NCBI GenBank assembly: GCA_900553265.1
Contig: USDD01000007.1
Location: 1 to 49,048, forward strand
Direction: 5' to 3'
DNA: 49,048 nt
DNA from: an uncultured Eubacteriales bacterium
GTDB taxonomy: Bacteria; Bacillota; Clostridia; Christensenellales; Aristaeellaceae
Shown: in pieces, positions 24,495-32,639 of the stretch
Position numbering within the stretch: the stretch's first letter is position 1
Layout of the letters: the number at the start of each line of letters is the position of its first letter
Translations under genes and position numbers: made by a program
The notes under the pieces: generated by a model
Database searches by the model: none
Told to the model about the DNA's origin: nothing
Seen by the model: the letters and a program-made list of their open reading frames with translations, nothing else

Positions 24495-25243
24495 TCAGCC
24501 CTCCTCCTTCGCGCTGCGGTCCTTGTACACGCCCAGCGGATAATAGGGAATCATCTTTTCCTCCACCCATTCCAGCGCCTTGGAGGGCGTCAGGCCCCAG
24601 TTGGTGGGGCAGGAGGAGAGCACCTCCACCAGCGAGAAGCCCTTGCCGGCCAGCTGGTTTTCAAAGGCCTTTTTGATGGCCTTCTTCGCGGCGCGGATGT
24701 TCTTGACGCTGTTCACGGCCACGCGCTCCAGATACTCGGGGCCGTCCAGCTGAGACAGCATCTCGCAGACCTTGACCGGGAAGCCGCAGGCCTTCACGTC
24801 GCGGCCGTAGGGCGAGGTCTGGGTGACCTGCCCGGGCAGGGAGGTCGGGGCCATCTGGCCGCCGGTCATGCCGTAAATGGCGTTGTTGATGAAGATGACG
24901 GTGATGTTCTCGTTGCGCGCGGCAGCGTGGACGGTTTCCGCCGTGCCGATGGAGGCCAGATCGCCGTCGCCCTGATAGGAGAACACGACGTGGTTCTCCG
25001 GGTCGGCGCGCTTGATGCCGGTGGCGACGGCGGGCGCGCGGCCGTGAGCCGCCTCCACCATGTCGCAGTTGAAGTAGTTATACGCGAGCACCGAGCAGCC
25101 TACCGGCGCGACGCCGATGGTCTTGCCCTCGATACCCAGTTCGTCGATGACCTCGGCGACCAGGCGATGCACGATGCCATGGGTGCAGCCGGGGCAGTAA
25201 TGCAGCGGAACATCCGCCAGCGCGTGGGGTTTCTGAAAGACGA

Positions 25244-25247
<4 letters not shown>
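24495..25247 (-). CDS. 2-oxoacid:ferredoxin oxidoreductase, beta (TPP-binding) subunit
   Basis: A 250-residue beta subunit that binds thiamine pyrophosphate and an iron-sulfur cluster. It has 'HYCPGCTHGIVHRL' and 'VGCSVLAYNYFNCD' cysteine segments, the TPP motif 'YQGDGDLASIG...NNAIYGMTGGQ', and 'MAPTSLPGQVTQTSPYGRD', typical of VorA/KorB-like proteins. The ATG at 25247 overlaps the alpha-subunit stop by 4 bases (ATGA) and is preceded by GGAGG; the longer upstream frame is out of register with the family start. Confidence 0.93.
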
Positions 25248-26314
<1,067 letters not shown>

Positions 26315-26323
26315 GTTTCCACC

Positions 26324-26530
26324 TCACCTTTCCACTTTGATGACGCAGTCGGGACACATCATTGCGCAGAACGCGCATCCGGCGCACTTTTCCTGATCGG
26401 TAATTTCCGCCGGATGATGGCCCTTCTGGTTGATCTTGTCCCTGGCGATGGCCAGCAGGCCCTTGGGGCATGCCTCCACGCACAGGCCGCAGCCCTTGCA
26501 GCGATTCGTGTCAAATGTAAGCTTAGCCAT
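26324..26530 (-). CDS. 2x[4Fe-4S] ferredoxin-like delta subunit of the oxidoreductase
   Basis: A 68-residue protein with two CxxCxxCxxxCP-type clusters: 'CKGCGLCVEACPKGLL' and 'CAGCAFCAMMCPDCVI'. This is the delta (VorD/KorD) electron-transfer subunit that passes electrons between the oxidoreductase core and ferredoxin. It precedes the alpha subunit by 9 bases, giving the operon order delta-alpha-beta-gamma. Confidence 0.95.
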   Translation of the reverse strand: MAKLTFDTNRCKGCGLCVEACPKGLLAIARDKINQKGHHPAEITDQEKCAGCAFCAMMCPDCVIKVER

Positions 26531-26551
26531 TCGTTTCTCTCCTTTGCTGAC

Positions 26552-27214
26552 TTAGCGGATTTTGTCCTGAAGCTTCATCGGAAACAGATTGGGGATCTGG
26601 CTGTCCAGCCAGGGATACAGCTCCTCGCGAACGGCGGTCATCTTCAGCGGAAGGCCCGTTCGCTCGCAGATTTCCGCGGCGTAATCCCGGGAATTCAGCA
26701 CGTCGCGCACCGTCGTCTCCTCGCCGAGGTTGGAATTGTTGACCACGGCGGTGAAGGGCATGCCCGAGGCAAGTTCGATTTCCCGCATGACCTCGATGGT
26801 CGAGAGCGCGTCGGCGGTCAGCGGGCGGAAGCGGTTGACGACGAAGAGCATCTCGTAGTCGTTCTCCCGGAGAATCGCGTCCCGCCAGCGGCCCAGCGCC
26901 AGCGCGCCGCGGTCGTCGCCGCCCACGTCGATGACCGAGAACAGGTCGGGCTCGTCGGTGATGGCGTAAACGTCCTGGGGCAGGGCGGGAAGGTCGACGT
27001 TGGAGCCGGCAAAGTCGGAGCAGATCAGTCGGATTCCCGCCTTTTCCAGCTCTGCCTGAGAGTCCTTGGTGCGGAAGTAGGGGTTCACAATGTCGATGTC
27101 GGCAATGGCCACCTTTTCCCGCGCGGCTTTCATCCGAAGGGCCAGATTGACGGCGATGTTGGTCTTGCCGCTTCCGTAATGGCCGGACAAAAGCACGATG
27201 CGTTTGAAATCCAA
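26552..27214 (-). CDS. ParA/MRP-like P-loop ATPase
   Basis: A 220-residue cytoplasmic ATPase of the SIMIBI (ParA/MinD/MRP-like) class. The P-loop is 'LLSGHYGSGKTNIAVNLA', followed by 'VAIADIDIVNPYFRTKDSQ' and 'LFSVIDVGGDDRG'. Members of this family bind ATP and often help deliver cofactors or switch partners; the partner here is unknown. The frame is open to 27322, but TTG at 27214 with GGAGG 7 bases upstream is the likely start, because the terminator of the T-box lies just before it. It is the first gene of the operon, 21 bases before the ferredoxin subunit gene, so a role in iron-sulfur or oxidoreductase maturation is a reasonable guess. Confidence 0.82.
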   Translation of the reverse strand: MDFKRIVLLSGHYGSGKTNIAVNLALRMKAAREKVAIADIDIVNPYFRTKDSQAELEKAGIRLICSDFAGSNVDLPALPQDVYAITDEPDLFSVIDVGGDDRGALALGRWRDAILRENDYEMLFVVNRFRPLTADALSTIEVMREIELASGMPFTAVVNNSNLGEETTVRDVLNSRDYAAEICERTGLPLKMTAVREELYPWLDSQIPNLFPMKLQDKIR

Positions 27215-27244
27215 ACTCGTTCCTCCTTCTTGGTGAAATGGCTG

Positions 27245-27525
27245 AAAAAAAGCGCCCGTCTCGAAAGAAAATTCTTTGAGACGAGCGCCTGTTTCAGCAG
27301 GATTGCCCGCGGTACCACTCAAATTGCAGCGTTTCCGCTGCCACTCTTGGACTCCAGCAAGTCCTATGCGCTGACGCGGCAGTCACGGGAAGGGTCTACG
27401 ACCGCAAACGGCTTTCTTCCTTCCGGCTCGGAAGATTCAGATGTGCTCGAAGTCCGCGTCCGTGGCTCGCACCCACCGCCATTTCTCTGAAACGGGATCC
27501 TCCGTCACACTCTTCCTCATCGCTT
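27245..27525 (-). promoter_or_regulatory. T-box leader of the branched-chain operon
   Basis: A canonical T-box on the minus strand. It has a Stem I with base helix GGAAGA/TCTTCC, a 'CAGAGAAATGGCGGTGGGTG' apical region, the T-box core GAGTGGTACCGCGGG (core 27309-27318) and a terminator (27251-27287) followed by T6 (A run 27245-27250). The specifier register is ambiguous: ATC (Ile, 27440-27442) or CTG (Leu, 27438-27440) overlap, both branched-chain codons. Expected to raise expression when the matching tRNA is uncharged. The long leader fills most of the 415 bases between azlD and the ATPase gene. Confidence 0.9.
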
Positions 27526-27537
27526 TTGTTGGGAATT

Positions 27538-27566
27538 ATTGTAGCGCATTCGACACGCTTTGTCAA
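27538..27566 (-). promoter_or_regulatory. promoter of the T-box branched-chain operon
   Basis: Minus-strand TTGACA (27561-27566), 17-bp spacer, TACAAT (27538-27543), directly upstream of the T-box. Confidence 0.88.
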
Positions 27567-27629
27567 GGGGAGAATGTTCGCACATGCACGAACTATCGGT
27601 TAAAAAACGTCGAATTTCCATCGCCTTTT

Positions 27630-27956
27630 TCAGAAAACCAGCTGAATCAGCAGCATGTAGGCGATGGTTCCGCCGGCAATGGACAGAAGCGTCTGCCGTT
27701 TCCAGAGGTGCAGCCCCACGGTCACGGCGATGGCGATCAGCTCAGGCAGACCGTGGCTGCCGGAGACGATGGACACATTTTTCAGGCAGTAGACCACCAG
27801 CATGCCGAAGATGGCCGGCGGCAGCGCCCTGCCCAGATACCGGACGTATTTCGGCGTGGGGCGCCTGGAGGAAAACAGGAGAAAGGGCAGAAAGCGGGTC
27901 AGCATCGTCGCCAGCGCGCACAGGGCGATGGTCACGAGCCGCTGGGTCAGCGTCAT
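27630..27956 (-). CDS. azlD: branched-chain amino acid exporter, small subunit
   Basis: A 108-residue membrane protein with about four hydrophobic segments, matching AzlD ('ALCALATMLTRFLPFLLFSS' and 'VRYLGRALPPAIFGMLVVYC' are typical). AzlD partners AzlC to export branched-chain amino acids or related compounds. Its ATG overlaps the azlC stop by 4 bases. It lies 64 bases upstream of the T-box operon promoter, in the same direction. Confidence 0.9.
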   Translation of the reverse strand: MTLTQRLVTIALCALATMLTRFLPFLLFSSRRPTPKYVRYLGRALPPAIFGMLVVYCLKNVSIVSGSHGLPELIAIAVTVGLHLWKRQTLLSIAGGTIAYMLLIQLVF

Positions 27957-28648
27957 GCGTCCACGCTCCTTTCGATGGGCGCGTGCAGCGCCGTCAGCAG
28001 GAAGAGAATTACCAGCATGGCGGGGATCAGGAACGAATCCGCGCTGAAAATCGCAAGGCACACCGCGGACGCGCCCAGACCGATGAGCGCCGTGCAGTGA
28101 TTCTTCTCCTTCAAAAGCTGCTCCAGCAGAATGACCACGAACATGGCCGTCATCACGAAGTCCAGCCCCTCGGTGCTGAAGGTCATCAGCGTGCCCAGCA
28201 GGCCGCCCAGCGTGGCCGCGAACACCCAGTAGAACTGGTTCAGCAGCGCGATGAAGAACATAAACCAGCCGCGATCCACGCCCAGCGGCGGCTCGGCGGC
28301 GTAGCTGACCGAGAAGGTCTCGTCGCACAGGGAGAAGATCAGATAGGGCTTTTTCCAGCCCGTGCCCCTGAAGCGATCCAGCATGGCGACGCCGTAGAAC
28401 AGATGCCGCGCCTGAATCATCAGCGCCATCAGAAAGGTCTGAAGCGGCGCGAAGGGAGACAGCAGCATGCCGACGATTACGAATTCCAGCGAGCCGCCGT
28501 ATACGAAGGCGCTGGTGAGCATGGGAACCCAGAAGGGAAAGCCGGAGACGTTCATGTAAATGCCGTAGGCGGTTCCCAGAAACAGAAAGCCCGTCAGGAT
28601 GGGAATGGTGTGGGGAAAGGCGGCGCGAAGCGCCCTGCGAGCCTGCAT
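27953..28648 (-). CDS. azlC: branched-chain amino acid exporter, large subunit
   Basis: A 231-residue AzlC-type integral membrane protein. 'FPHTIPILTGFLFLGTAYGI', 'FVYGGSLEFVIVGMLL', 'LMIQARHLFYGVAMLDRF' and 'FSLCDETFSVSY' are family landmarks. The ATG at 28648 follows AGAGGTGAT; the frame extends a few codons further upstream without support. With AzlD it should export leucine, isoleucine and valine or analogues. It shares its promoter region, back to back, with the TIM-barrel gene at 28806. Confidence 0.92.
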   Translation of the reverse strand: MQARRALRAAFPHTIPILTGFLFLGTAYGIYMNVSGFPFWVPMLTSAFVYGGSLEFVIVGMLLSPFAPLQTFLMALMIQARHLFYGVAMLDRFRGTGWKKPYLIFSLCDETFSVSYAAEPPLGVDRGWFMFFIALLNQFYWVFAATLGGLLGTLMTFSTEGLDFVMTAMFVVILLEQLLKEKNHCTALIGLGASAVCLAIFSADSFLIPAMLVILFLLTALHAPIERSVDA

Positions 28649-28668
28649 AAAATCACCTCTGAGGGAAA

Positions 28669-28697
28669 AGTGTAGCACGATCTGCCCAGTAAATCAA
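28669..28697 (-). promoter_or_regulatory. azlCD promoter
   Basis: Minus-strand TTGATT (28692-28697), 17-bp spacer, TACACT (28669-28674), 21 bases upstream of the azlC start. Confidence 0.65.
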
Positions 28698-28740
28698 TGG
28701 AAAATGGGTAAACCCAAAACGGAGATTTTTGCAAAAACAC

Positions 28741-28769
28741 TTGGAACTTTGTCGGATTTCTGATACAAT
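28741..28769 (+). promoter_or_regulatory. promoter of the TIM-barrel epimerase gene
   Basis: TTGGAA (28741-28746), 17-bp spacer, TACAAT (28764-28769). It is divergent from the azlCD promoter 44 bases away, so a shared regulator is possible. Confidence 0.75.
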
Positions 28770-28805
28770 AGCGGTAAGAAAATTTACGGTGAACGTGAGG
28801 AAAAG

Positions 28806-29588
28806 ATGATGAAACTGGGCGTATGCACGGGGTTTGAGAACCTTCAGGCCGCAGCGGACGCGGGCTTTGACTATGTGGAATGTGCGCTGAACGCGCTGGC
28901 GGCGCTGTCCGAGGCGCAGTTCCGGGCGCTGGCGGAGCGCAGGGCGGATTTTCCCGTTCCGGTGGCGAAGTGCAACTGCTTCCTGCCGGGAGAGATCAAG
29001 GCCGTCGGCCCGGAGGCGGACGCGCGGGCGCTGGACGAGTACCTGGAGCGCGCCCTTTCCCGGGCACACGCGCTGGGAATCGAGCTGGCCGTGTTCGGCA
29101 GCGGCGGCGCGCGGGGCGTGCCCGAGGGCTTTTCCTACGCCGAGGCGTGGCGGCAGATCGCGTCCTTCCTGCGCCGCGCGGCGGTTTATGGAAGGAAGTA
29201 TGGAATCGCCATCGCCATCGAGCCGCTGCGCCGGGAGGAGTGCAACATCCTGAACTACGTCTCCGAGGCCGTGCTGCTGTCGGCGCTGCTCGATCTGCCG
29301 GAGATCGGCGCGCTGGGCGACACATTCCACATGCGCTCCGGCGCGGAACCGTGGCCGGCGCTGACGCAGGCGGGGGAAAGGCTTCTGCATGTGCACGTCA
29401 GCCATGAACTGAGCGACCTCTCTGGGCGCGTCTTTCCCTCTGAGGGCGACGGCACGGACTACGAGGGAATTTTTGCCGCGCTCCGGGCGGGCGGCTATGC
29501 CGGCGACGTGAGCGTGGAGGCTGGAACGACGGACTTCGCCGCCGACGCGGCGCGGGCCGTCAGGTGCCTGCGGCCCTTCGCGCGCTGA
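28806..29588 (+). CDS. sugar phosphate isomerase/epimerase (xylose-isomerase-like TIM barrel)
   Basis: A 260-residue single-domain TIM barrel of the AP-endonuclease-2/xylose-isomerase-like family. 'AAADAGFDYVECALNALAAL', 'AVFGSGGARGVPEGFS', 'IAIEPLRREECNILNYVSEA', 'GALGDTFHMRSGAEPW', 'HVHVSHELSD' and 'GYAGDVSVEAGTTDF' carry the acidic and His metal-ligand positions typical of the family (E, D/H, H, E). It likely isomerises or epimerises a sugar or keto-sugar; the substrate is unknown. Two ATGs (28806, 28809) follow GTGAGG. It is related in fold to the barrel half of the ligase fusion at 18874-21363. Confidence 0.85.
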   Translation: MMKLGVCTGFENLQAAADAGFDYVECALNALAALSEAQFRALAERRADFPVPVAKCNCFLPGEIKAVGPEADARALDEYLERALSRAHALGIELAVFGSGGARGVPEGFSYAEAWRQIASFLRRAAVYGRKYGIAIAIEPLRREECNILNYVSEAVLLSALLDLPEIGALGDTFHMRSGAEPWPALTQAGERLLHVHVSHELSDLSGRVFPSEGDGTDYEGIFAALRAGGYAGDVSVEAGTTDFAADAARAVRCLRPFAR

Positions 29589-29617
29589 GGCCGAAACAAC
29601 AATTCATCAGAAATTCG

Positions 29618-29645
29618 TTGAAAAGCCGCGGCGTTCGTGTATAAT
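29618..29645 (+). promoter_or_regulatory. promoter of the sigma factor operon
   Basis: TTGAAA (29618-29623), 16-bp spacer, TATAAT (29640-29645). It looks like a housekeeping sigma-A promoter rather than an ECF-type one. Confidence 0.7.
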
Positions 29646-29684
29646 AGAATGTGAAGAATCAAGAACAAGGAGCCGCCTGAGAAG

Positions 29685-30257
29685 ATGGACGAGGAAAAAC
29701 TCATCAAGCGCGCTGTAAAGGGCGACGCCGCGGCATTTAACGAGCTGCTGGGGCAGCACGAAAAGCGGATGTACGCGGTTTGTCTGCGCATGTGCGGCAA
29801 CCATGAGGACGCGCAGGACTGCCTTCAGGAGGCAATGCTGCGCGTCTATCGCGCCATTTCGGGGTTCAAGGGTCAGTCGTCGTTCTCCACATGGCTCTAT
29901 CGAGTGACGATGAACGCCTGTCTGGACGAGCTGCGCAAGCGCAAAAACAAGCTGTCGACCTCGCTGGACGGCATGCTGGACGCGGGCTGGTCGCCTGCGG
30001 ACGAGCGGGACACCCCCGAAAAGCACGTGCTGTCGGCGGAAAAGCGGACGGTCATTCAGCAGACCATCGCCGAACTGCCCGAGGACATGCGCTCGGCCAT
30101 CGTGCTGCGCGATATTCAGGGCTTTTCCTACGACGAAATCGCCCAGATGCTCGAGATCAACGTGGGAACCATCAAGTCCCGAATCAGCCGCGGCCGCGAA
30201 AAGCTGCGCGAAAAATTTCTGTCGCGAGCGGAACTTTTTGACAGAAACGACGTCTAA
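29685..30257 (+). CDS. ECF-type RNA polymerase sigma factor (SigW-like)
   Basis: A 190-residue sigma-70 family ECF factor. Region 2 spans about residues 20-90 ('HEKRMYAVCLRMCGNHEDAQ', 'SSFSTWLYRVTMNACLDELR') and region 4 about 125-180 ('LPEDMRSAIVLRDIQGFSY', 'INVGTIKSRISRGREKLRE'). It directs RNA polymerase to stress- or envelope-type promoters. The ATG at 29685 has AAGGAG about 12 bases upstream. It is followed after 35 bases by the anti-sigma factor gene, the standard pairing that keeps the sigma factor off until a signal arrives. Confidence 0.93.
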   Translation: MDEEKLIKRAVKGDAAAFNELLGQHEKRMYAVCLRMCGNHEDAQDCLQEAMLRVYRAISGFKGQSSFSTWLYRVTMNACLDELRKRKNKLSTSLDGMLDAGWSPADERDTPEKHVLSAEKRTVIQQTIAELPEDMRSAIVLRDIQGFSYDEIAQMLEINVGTIKSRISRGREKLREKFLSRAELFDRNDV

Positions 30258-30292
30258 CGTTATGAAACGCAATGGGGAAGGGGGAAAGATGC

Positions 30293-31024
30293 GTGAAGTG
30301 TTCGGAATTTATGCTGTCGTTGGACGCCTGGACGGACGGAGAACTGTCTGAGGAGCAGAGCGCGGAAATGGAGCGCCACGCGAATCAGTGCGCGGCCTGC
30401 CGCGAGCAGTGGTCGGCGGCGGAACAGCTTCGGAGCTTTCTTTCTCGAATGGATGAGGAGATTTCCGTGCCGTTGCCGGCGCAGGCGGGATGGCGCAGCG
30501 CGATCCGCGCCGAGGCCCGCCGCCGGCGGATGAAGCGGATCTATGGAGCGGTCAGCGCTGTGGCGGCGGCGGCCGTGGTAGCCTTCTGCGTAACCGCGCT
30601 GCTGCCCGGAGGCCAGAAGGCCGATTCCGCGCCGGAGACGACCGGGGTGGAGTACGCCGTGCTTCAGTCCGCGCCAAGAGCCTATGTGGAGGCCGACGGC
30701 CTGTCCGAGGAGGCGCAGCTGGAGGCCTCCGCCGCGCCGGTGGGACTGGACGCGGGTCTGGAGGTCGAGCGCAGAATTCTGGCCGACGATGTGGACACGG
30801 CCTATGGCTATGTGATGGACATCGCGGCGGAATACGGCGCGACGGTGGAGCGCGAGGCCGAGGATACGGCAGGCAAAAAAGTGTATCTGCTCGTGCCCGG
30901 CGAGAACCTGACGGATTTCGTCAGCGCCGTGGAGCACGTGGGCACGCCCGCGGACGAGAGCGCGGCGGTGGAGGCGACGACCGGAACGGTCAGTGTCTGT
31001 GTCGTCATCGCGCAGAATAATTAA
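30293..31024 (+). CDS. anti-sigma factor with zinc-finger and DUF4349-like domain
   Basis: A 243-residue membrane anti-sigma factor. The N-terminal zf-HC2 (anti-sigma) domain 'KCSEFMLSLDAWTDGELS' and 'MERHANQCAACREQW' carries the HxxxCxxC zinc motif that binds the ECF factor. A transmembrane helix follows ('AVSAVAAAAVVAFCVTALL', about residues 84-102), then an extracytoplasmic DUF4349-like part ('AYGYVMDIAAEYGATVE', 'VYLLVPGENLTDFVSAVEHV'). The GTG at 30293 is chosen because it gives the typical MKC start and has AAGGGGGAAAG before it; the ATG at 30272 would add seven unlikely residues. It probably releases the sigma factor in response to envelope stress. Confidence 0.85.
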   Translation: MKCSEFMLSLDAWTDGELSEEQSAEMERHANQCAACREQWSAAEQLRSFLSRMDEEISVPLPAQAGWRSAIRAEARRRRMKRIYGAVSAVAAAAVVAFCVTALLPGGQKADSAPETTGVEYAVLQSAPRAYVEADGLSEEAQLEASAAPVGLDAGLEVERRILADDVDTAYGYVMDIAAEYGATVEREAEDTAGKKVYLLVPGENLTDFVSAVEHVGTPADESAAVEATTGTVSVCVVIAQNN

Positions 31025-31058
31025 GAAAGACAATTTACAGCAGGGGAGGCGGAGACGC

Positions 31059-31778
31059 ATGAGACGATTCTGGGCAGGACTGCTCGCGTGGGGCCTGATG
31101 CTGACGCTGTGCGCGTTTGCGCTGGCCGACGAGACCAAGCTGACGGTGACCGGCAACGGCTCTGTGACCGTGACCGCGGACTGCGTGACCATCACGCTGG
31201 GCGTGGAGGAGACCGCCAAGGAGGTTTCCGAGGCGCAGAACTCGGTCAACACCCGCATCAACGCCATTTACGACGCGCTGCTCGCGGCGGGACTGGAGTC
31301 GAAGGAAATCGGCACCGACAGACTGAGCATCAACGCGGAATACGACTATTCGTCCATCCGGGGCACGCAGAAGCTCACAGGCTACACGGCGCGCAACACG
31401 CTGAAGATTCAGACCGACAAGCTGGATCAGGCGGGCGCTTACATCGACGCGGCCTTTGACGCGGGCGCGAACACGCTGGACTACATCCGCTTCTCCGCAC
31501 GCAACACCGAGGAGGCGCAGCAGCAGGCGCTGCGGCTGGCCGTTCAGCAGGCGCGCGCCAAGGCGGAGACGCTGGCCGACGCGTCGGGCCTGAAGATCGC
31601 CTCCGTCGTGTCCATCGAGGAGGAGACCAACGCCTATGGCGGCTACGGCTCCGGCGCGATCTATACCAACGCCCGGATGGATATGCCGGCTGCGGAAGCA
31701 TCCACGATGGTGCAGGCCTCGTCGCTGGAGGTCGTGGCCACGGTGACGATGGAATTCGCGCTGGCCGAAGGAGAATGA
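31059..31778 (+). CDS. exported SIMPL (DUF541) family protein
   Basis: A 239-residue protein with a signal peptide ('LLAWGLMLTLCAFALA') and a SIMPL/DUF541 domain. 'LTVTGNGSVTVTADCVTITL', 'NTRINAIYDALLAAGLESKE' and 'AYDYSS'-type segments, then 'AVQQARAKAETLADASGLKI', match the family, whose members form oligomeric shells outside the membrane and are often linked to stress. Exact function is unknown. GGGGAGG precedes the ATG. It follows the anti-sigma gene by 34 bases and is probably part of the same transcript. Confidence 0.85.
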   Translation: MRRFWAGLLAWGLMLTLCAFALADETKLTVTGNGSVTVTADCVTITLGVEETAKEVSEAQNSVNTRINAIYDALLAAGLESKEIGTDRLSINAEYDYSSIRGTQKLTGYTARNTLKIQTDKLDQAGAYIDAAFDAGANTLDYIRFSARNTEEAQQQALRLAVQQARAKAETLADASGLKIASVVSIEEETNAYGGYGSGAIYTNARMDMPAAEASTMVQASSLEVVATVTMEFALAEGE

Positions 31779-31781
31779 GAA

Positions 31782-31988
31782 ATGGATCTGGAGAACATTA
31801 AGAGAATCAACGAGCTGACGGAGCTTTCGCGCAGGCGCGAGCTGACCGAAGCGGAGCAGGCGGAGCGCAAGCGCCGCCGCGACGCGTATCTGAAGGAATT
31901 TCGCGACCAGATGCGCGCCCAGCTGGACAACACCGTCGTGGAATATCCGGACGGAACCCGCAAGCCCTTCCGGGACGCGGGCCGCTGA
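31782..31988 (+). CDS. DUF896 (YnzC-like) small protein
   Basis: A 68-residue soluble, highly charged, mostly helical protein of the DUF896/YnzC family. 'IKRINELTELSRRRELTEAE' and 'YLKEFRDQMRAQLDNT' are the typical helical hairpin. Homologues are widespread in Firmicutes and often linked to SOS or stress responses; function is unsettled. Three bases separate it from the SIMPL gene. Confidence 0.9.
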   Translation: MDLENIKRINELTELSRRRELTEAEQAERKRRRDAYLKEFRDQMRAQLDNTVVEYPDGTRKPFRDAGR

Positions 31989-32014
31989 GATAGAAATAGA
32001 GGAGGAAATCCGAA

Positions 32015-32341
32015 ATGGAGAACATGGACAACGAGCTCGACCTCGTGACGTTTGAGGACGACGACGGCAACGAAATGACCATGGAGGTCGTGGACTATCT
32101 GTTCTATGAGGGCAAGGAATACGCCCTGCTGACCGAATACGACGAAAACGCCTCCGAGGACGACGGCGAGCCGAAGGACGCCTACATCATGGAGGTTCGC
32201 CCGGTGGAGGGCGACGACGAGATGGAGGAGTTCGTCGCCATCGAGGAGGCGCTGGCTGAGAAGCTGATCGACATCTTCCAGAGCGGCGGCCTCGACGAGG
32301 ACGAAGAATACGAAATCGGAGAAGCGCCCGAAGAGGAATGA
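32015..32341 (+). CDS. DUF1292 (YrzB-like) acidic protein
   Basis: A 108-residue very acidic protein of the DUF1292/YrzB family ('DNELDLVTFEDDDGNEMTME', 'DYLFYEGKEYALL', 'DAYIMEVRPVEGDDEMEEFV'). It is conserved in Firmicutes, commonly near cell-division or DNA-processing genes, but its function is unknown. AGAGGAGG precedes the ATG. It closes the sigma-factor gene cluster before a strong terminator. Confidence 0.9.
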   Translation: MENMDNELDLVTFEDDDGNEMTMEVVDYLFYEGKEYALLTEYDENASEDDGEPKDAYIMEVRPVEGDDEMEEFVAIEEALAEKLIDIFQSGGLDEDEEYEIGEAPEEE

Positions 32342-32374
32342 GCGGCTTCGTCCGTCAGGAGAGCAAATTGATTT

Positions 32375-32424
32375 ATGCGCCGAAGATTTGTCATAGCTGG
32401 CAGGTCTTCGGCGCATCATTTTGT
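32375..32424 (+). terminator. intrinsic terminator of the sigma factor cluster
   Basis: A 12-bp perfect stem ATGCGCCGAAGA/TCTTCGGCGCAT with an 18-base loop (32375-32416), followed by CATTTTG. Confidence 0.75.
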
Positions 32425-32516
32425 CCGGACATTTTCAATATTTTGCCATAAAGAAGCGCATGAAACAGAAAAGACAGAATTTGTGCTGGATGATGTTAAC
32501 AATTGCTAAAGTGACA

Positions 32517-32545
32517 TTGACGAAAATAAGACTGTGTGCTATAAT
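32517..32545 (+). promoter_or_regulatory. promoter of the polysaccharide-control operon
   Basis: TTGACG (32517-32522), 17-bp spacer, perfect TATAAT (32540-32545). The leader to the first gene is about 90 bases; no riboswitch was recognised in it. Confidence 0.85.
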
Positions 32546-32639
32546 GTAGACGTTTGGCCGAGGCGTTCATGTTTGCGTTGCGCGAACGTGAAACGCTTGC
32601 TTTTTCGGAGAAAACAGGATGATGGGAGCAATGTGAACC

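Noticed and set aside
27567..27629. Terminator between azlD and the T-box promoter
   Set aside because: A T run (near 27610) exists on the minus strand, but no convincing stem precedes it.
29618..29645. ECF-type autoregulatory promoter for the sigma factor
   Set aside because: The TGAAA and CGT elements are too close together for an ECF promoter; the site fits a housekeeping promoter better.
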